This document shows positions 61,865-64,000 of a DNA stretch of 64,000 nt, one piece after another (within the stretch, counting starts at the first letter, position 1; each line of letters opens with the position of its first letter). The translations under genes were made by a program, and so were the position numbers. Under the pieces are notes generated by a model that saw only the letters and a list, made by a program, of their open reading frames with translations, had not been told where the DNA came from and made no database searches. The stretch spans positions 2,007,956-2,071,955 of the forward strand of contig VZQC01000610.1 in the NCBI GenBank assembly GCA_009823505.1, in the 5' to 3' direction. This DNA is from Rhizomys pruinosus (lineage: Eukaryota > Chordata > Mammalia > Rodentia > Spalacidae).

Positions 61865-61955
61865 AAAGGAGAAAGGGCCTGGAAGGGACATGCTGCAGGG
61901 GAGCAGCGGGGCATCCCTTCCCGTGCTGCAGGGGAGCAGCGGGGCATCCCTTCCC
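61865..61955 (+). repeat. 33-bp tandem duplication inside the Fam117a pseudogene
   Basis: The unit beginning GCTGCAGGGGAGCAGCGGGG occurs twice back to back, each about 33 bp and differing only in the last bases. In translation it would add 11 residues (LQGSSGASLP twice). I do not recall this duplication in the parent protein, so it probably arose in the retrocopy or in the rodent parent gene. Confidence 0.8.
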
Positions 61956-62723
61956 AGGGTCCCCTGTACTTCGACTTAGCCTCTGGCTGCACAGGCACCT
62001 GGAAGGGCTCAACCAGGAGCTGGAGGAGGTGTTGTGAAGGAGCCGGGTAAAGAGGAGCTGCTGAGGATTCTCGAGGTCCCGGACAGGCACTGGGCCCAGC
62101 TCCTGCACAGAATGGCAGCTGTGGTTGTGACCATCCCTTCCTCCTCCTGGAGCCAGGCAGCCTGGCCAGCTCTCCCTCCGTGCCTCTGCCGTCCCTCCAG
62201 CCTTCTGGCCAGTCCAGCCATGAGGAAAATCGGGATACCACTGAGGAGCTGGCAAATGTCCCCAGTGACAAAGCCTCCTTTCGCGGTCACCCAACCTTCC
62301 TAGAGGATGGCAGCCCATCTCCAGTCCTTGCCTTTGCTCCCTCCCCTCAGCCCAATCTTGGCCAGATCTTCAAATGGGAGCCCCCTGATGATTGTGAGAA
62401 AGTATACATGTTTGAAGAGGCCACATCCCCAGGTCCTGACTGGGCCTTCTTGACTTCCTGTCCTGACAAGAACAAAGTCTATTTCAACCTAGCTGCCTAA
62501 GCCTTCTGCCCTGTCAGCCTGATGAAGCTCCTCTTCCCCAGCATGGGTTTCATCTTCTATAGCTGCCCCTCCAGCCCTGCCTCTTCTCTATCCCTGCAGC
62601 TCCAGGGAACCTCCTCGGAAGGATCCAGAGGCTTCCAAGACCTCTCTACTGCCATGGCAGCTGTGGCAGTGCAGGCCTCCATCAGAAGACCCTGTGCTTT
62701 TTCAGAGCTTCTTGGTGGTCTGA

Positions 62724-62726
<3 letters not shown>

Positions 62727-62773
<47 letters not shown>
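62727..62773. repeat. (CA)n microsatellite directly after the Fam117a-derived stop codon
   Basis: A CA run of about 23 units begins four bases after the TGA at 62,721-62,723. The noisy copy (about 51,313-51,358) is broken up. Confidence 0.9.
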
Positions 62774-62775
<2 letters not shown>

Positions 62776-63384
62776 TACCACGGAGACTAGTGCATTGGTG
62801 GCAGTTCCTCCTGAGCTCCCTGAGCTGGGAATGAAGGAGCCCTTCCTTTTCAGCCTTTGAGCACTTTCATTTATTGTCTCAAGTCCTTTGTGGTGACCAC
62901 CAACCCCTCCAAAAGGGAGGGGACCTGCCTTCTCCACTAGGTGCTAGGCAGCTAACAATTGGACCCCCGCTGTGCCTGCTGCTCTCCTCACTGGCAGGAA
63001 GGTCTTGAGTCCCTATCGAAGGGTGTGAGTCCAAATGACTTACAGGAGGTTCTTGTCCTGGAACACGTTGGCTGTGACCGAGAGAAAGGAGTTACCGCAG
63101 ACCAGACTGTACATAGGTGGCCCTTCCCCATGGCTCTCTCCTAGAGGAGACCAGTGTGGCCCTTGGGGCCAGAACCCTTGACTGATTGATTGGCAAGGGG
63201 GATCCCCGTGTTTTCCCAAGTGGCATTTTCACCCGGACTGAAGGTTGTCTTAGGTGGCAGCCAGTCCCAAGTGGTGGTAGGGAAGAGGGAAAGTTGGCAC
63301 TCTTCCAGGTGGCATGTCCTGGCTCCATGTCCTCCATGTGCCTCAGGGATGGGCTGGATTAGAAAAATGCCCATTTTTCTTTTT

Positions 63385-63607
63385 TTTTTTTTTAATTTTA
63401 TTTTTTATGTATATGAGTGTACTGTCTGCATGTAGGTTTGTGCACCCGTGTCATGCAACGCTGTGGAGGTCAGAAGAGGGTGTCGGATTCCCCTGGAACT
63501 GGAGTCAAAGATGGTTCTTAGCTGCCATGTGGGTGCTGGGAATCGAACCCGGGTCCTCTGCAAGAGCAGTCGGCACTCTTAACTGCTAGGCTATCTCTTC
63601 AGCCCCC
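63385..63607 (-). repeat. B2-type SINE inserted in the Fam117a retrocopy
   Basis: It is a reversed B2-type element without the 17-bp duplication (ctggaactggagtcaaag). It interrupts the 3' UTR-like sequence, with cccatttttct repeated on both sides (about 63,370 and 63,607), which looks like a target-site duplication. Confidence 0.88.
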
Positions 63608-63817
63608 CATTTTTCTTGTATCAGTGTAGAAACTCTATTTTCTCCCAAAGACATTATTTTTTGCAGCTGTTTGAAATTTGTCTATTTTCCATACTGCAGA
63701 GCTTACACAAAATTGAGAAGAATATGAATGTTCAGGTTTTCTTATTTTGTGTTTAGAGGCTGTTTTTTGTAGATCTTCTTAATAGACCCAAGAAATAAGT
63801 ATTCCCTCCCCCCAAAA

Positions 63818-64000
63818 TGGAGGCACAGAGTGTGTGTACATGCACATGTGTGCATTAGGATAAATGGAGGCACAGAATGTGTGTACATGCACATGTGTGC
63901 ATTAGGATAAATGGAGGCACAGAGTGTGTGTACATGCACATGTGTGCATTAGGATAAATGGAGGCACAGAGTGTGTGTACGTGCACATGTGTGCATTAGG
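63818..64000. repeat. Left edge of the 47-bp minisatellite
   Basis: Four units start right after the Fam117a 3' UTR-like sequence. The first three carry the edge variant acatgc (one also aatgtg); the fourth has the core variant acgtgc. The array runs off the window. Confidence 0.92.

Larger units (their letters stand above)
61480..63818 (+). pseudogene. Fam117a: Processed pseudogene of Fam117a (clean copy)
   Basis: The whole FAM117A coding sequence can be followed without introns, in order but with frame breaks. A 5' piece reads AGGRGIGAWGP (61,5xx), followed by VAPEKSVCRPQPPQVR and SLDTILSSYLLGRWP, then a stop. Next come CTNDKATQT, LTKLKQQLQRKKLKRSGKEK and LNQELEEV. An open block at 62,180-62,500 contains FLEDGSPSPVLAFAPSPQP, FKWEPPDDCEKVYMFEEAT and LTSCPDKNKVYFNLAA, then a stop. 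AFCPVSLMKLLFPSMGFIF follows, then PRKDPEASK and EDPVLFQSFLVV with the native stop at 62,721-62,723. Sequence beyond is probably 3' UTR, interrupted by a CA repeat and a B2 SINE. FAM117A is an unrelated multi-exon gene elsewhere, so loss of introns implies retroposition. Stops and frameshifts make it non-coding. The ends and target-site duplications are not resolved. Confidence 0.88.
60131..64000 (+). other. Glt1d1: Glt1d1 intron 3 (start; runs off the window)
   Basis: The intron begins with GTAAGG. Within 60 bp it enters a minus-strand LTR-type repeat, then a GT microsatellite, a diverged B1, the Fam117a pseudogene and the 47-bp minisatellite. About 60,925-61,190 shows nothing I recognise. 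Confidence 0.8.

Overview
The window is non-repeat-masked nuclear DNA of a muroid rodent. The evidence is dense B1 and B2/B4-type SINEs in both orientations, rodent ERVL-MaLR-type LTRs, microsatellites, and a multi-exon gene with canonical GT-AG introns. I cannot name the species. The B1 and B2 subfamilies do not read like the house-mouse consensus sequences I know.

The only protein-coding gene I can support is the 5' part of Glt1d1 (glycosyltransferase 1 domain-containing 1) on the + strand. Exon 1 lies in a CpG island at 16,635-16,702, exon 2 at 34,886-35,034 and exon 3 at 60,025-60,130. Splice phases agree across all three, giving the first 107 codons; the rest of the gene lies beyond the right edge. 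Downstream of exon 3, in intron 3, is a same-strand processed pseudogene of Fam117a (about 61,480-63,818). Everything else is intergenic or intronic sequence made mostly of repeats.

The dominant structure is probably not biological. Large parts of the window occur twice, once clean and once riddled with single-base insertions and deletions. 1,153-12,385 is a noisy copy of about 12,512-21,090, including exon 1. 48,240-53,354 is a noisy copy of 59,754-64,000, including exon 3 and the Fam117a pseudogene. 55,968-59,461 is a noisy copy of about 44,690-47,947. Single N characters at 1,152, 53,354/53,355 and 55,967 sit at three junctions; a fourth N is at 28,996. The noisy copies contain perfectly identical blocks (for example 372 bp) next to heavily corrupted ones, as in partly corrected long reads used for gap filling. 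Contig ends also overlap exactly: 1,026-1,151 equals 12,386-12,511, and 47,948-48,239 equals 59,462-59,753. The left edge of a 47-bp minisatellite is at 63,8xx and its right edge at 54,4xx. I infer a true order of ...-48,239 / 59,462-64,000 / minisatellite / 53,357-55,966, with one copy each of exon 1, exon 3 and the pseudogene.

Biologically interesting items that survive this interpretation are: an apparently L1-mobilised, polyadenylated MaLR transcript with target-site duplications (21,780-24,069); the Fam117a retrocopy; a 50-bp minisatellite with a three-unit higher-order pattern; a 47-bp minisatellite with a homogenised core; a B2-type SINE subfamily defined by a 17-bp tandem duplication; and an unnamed interspersed repeat present three times. 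I found no CRISPR array, operon, or coherent undescribed gene system.
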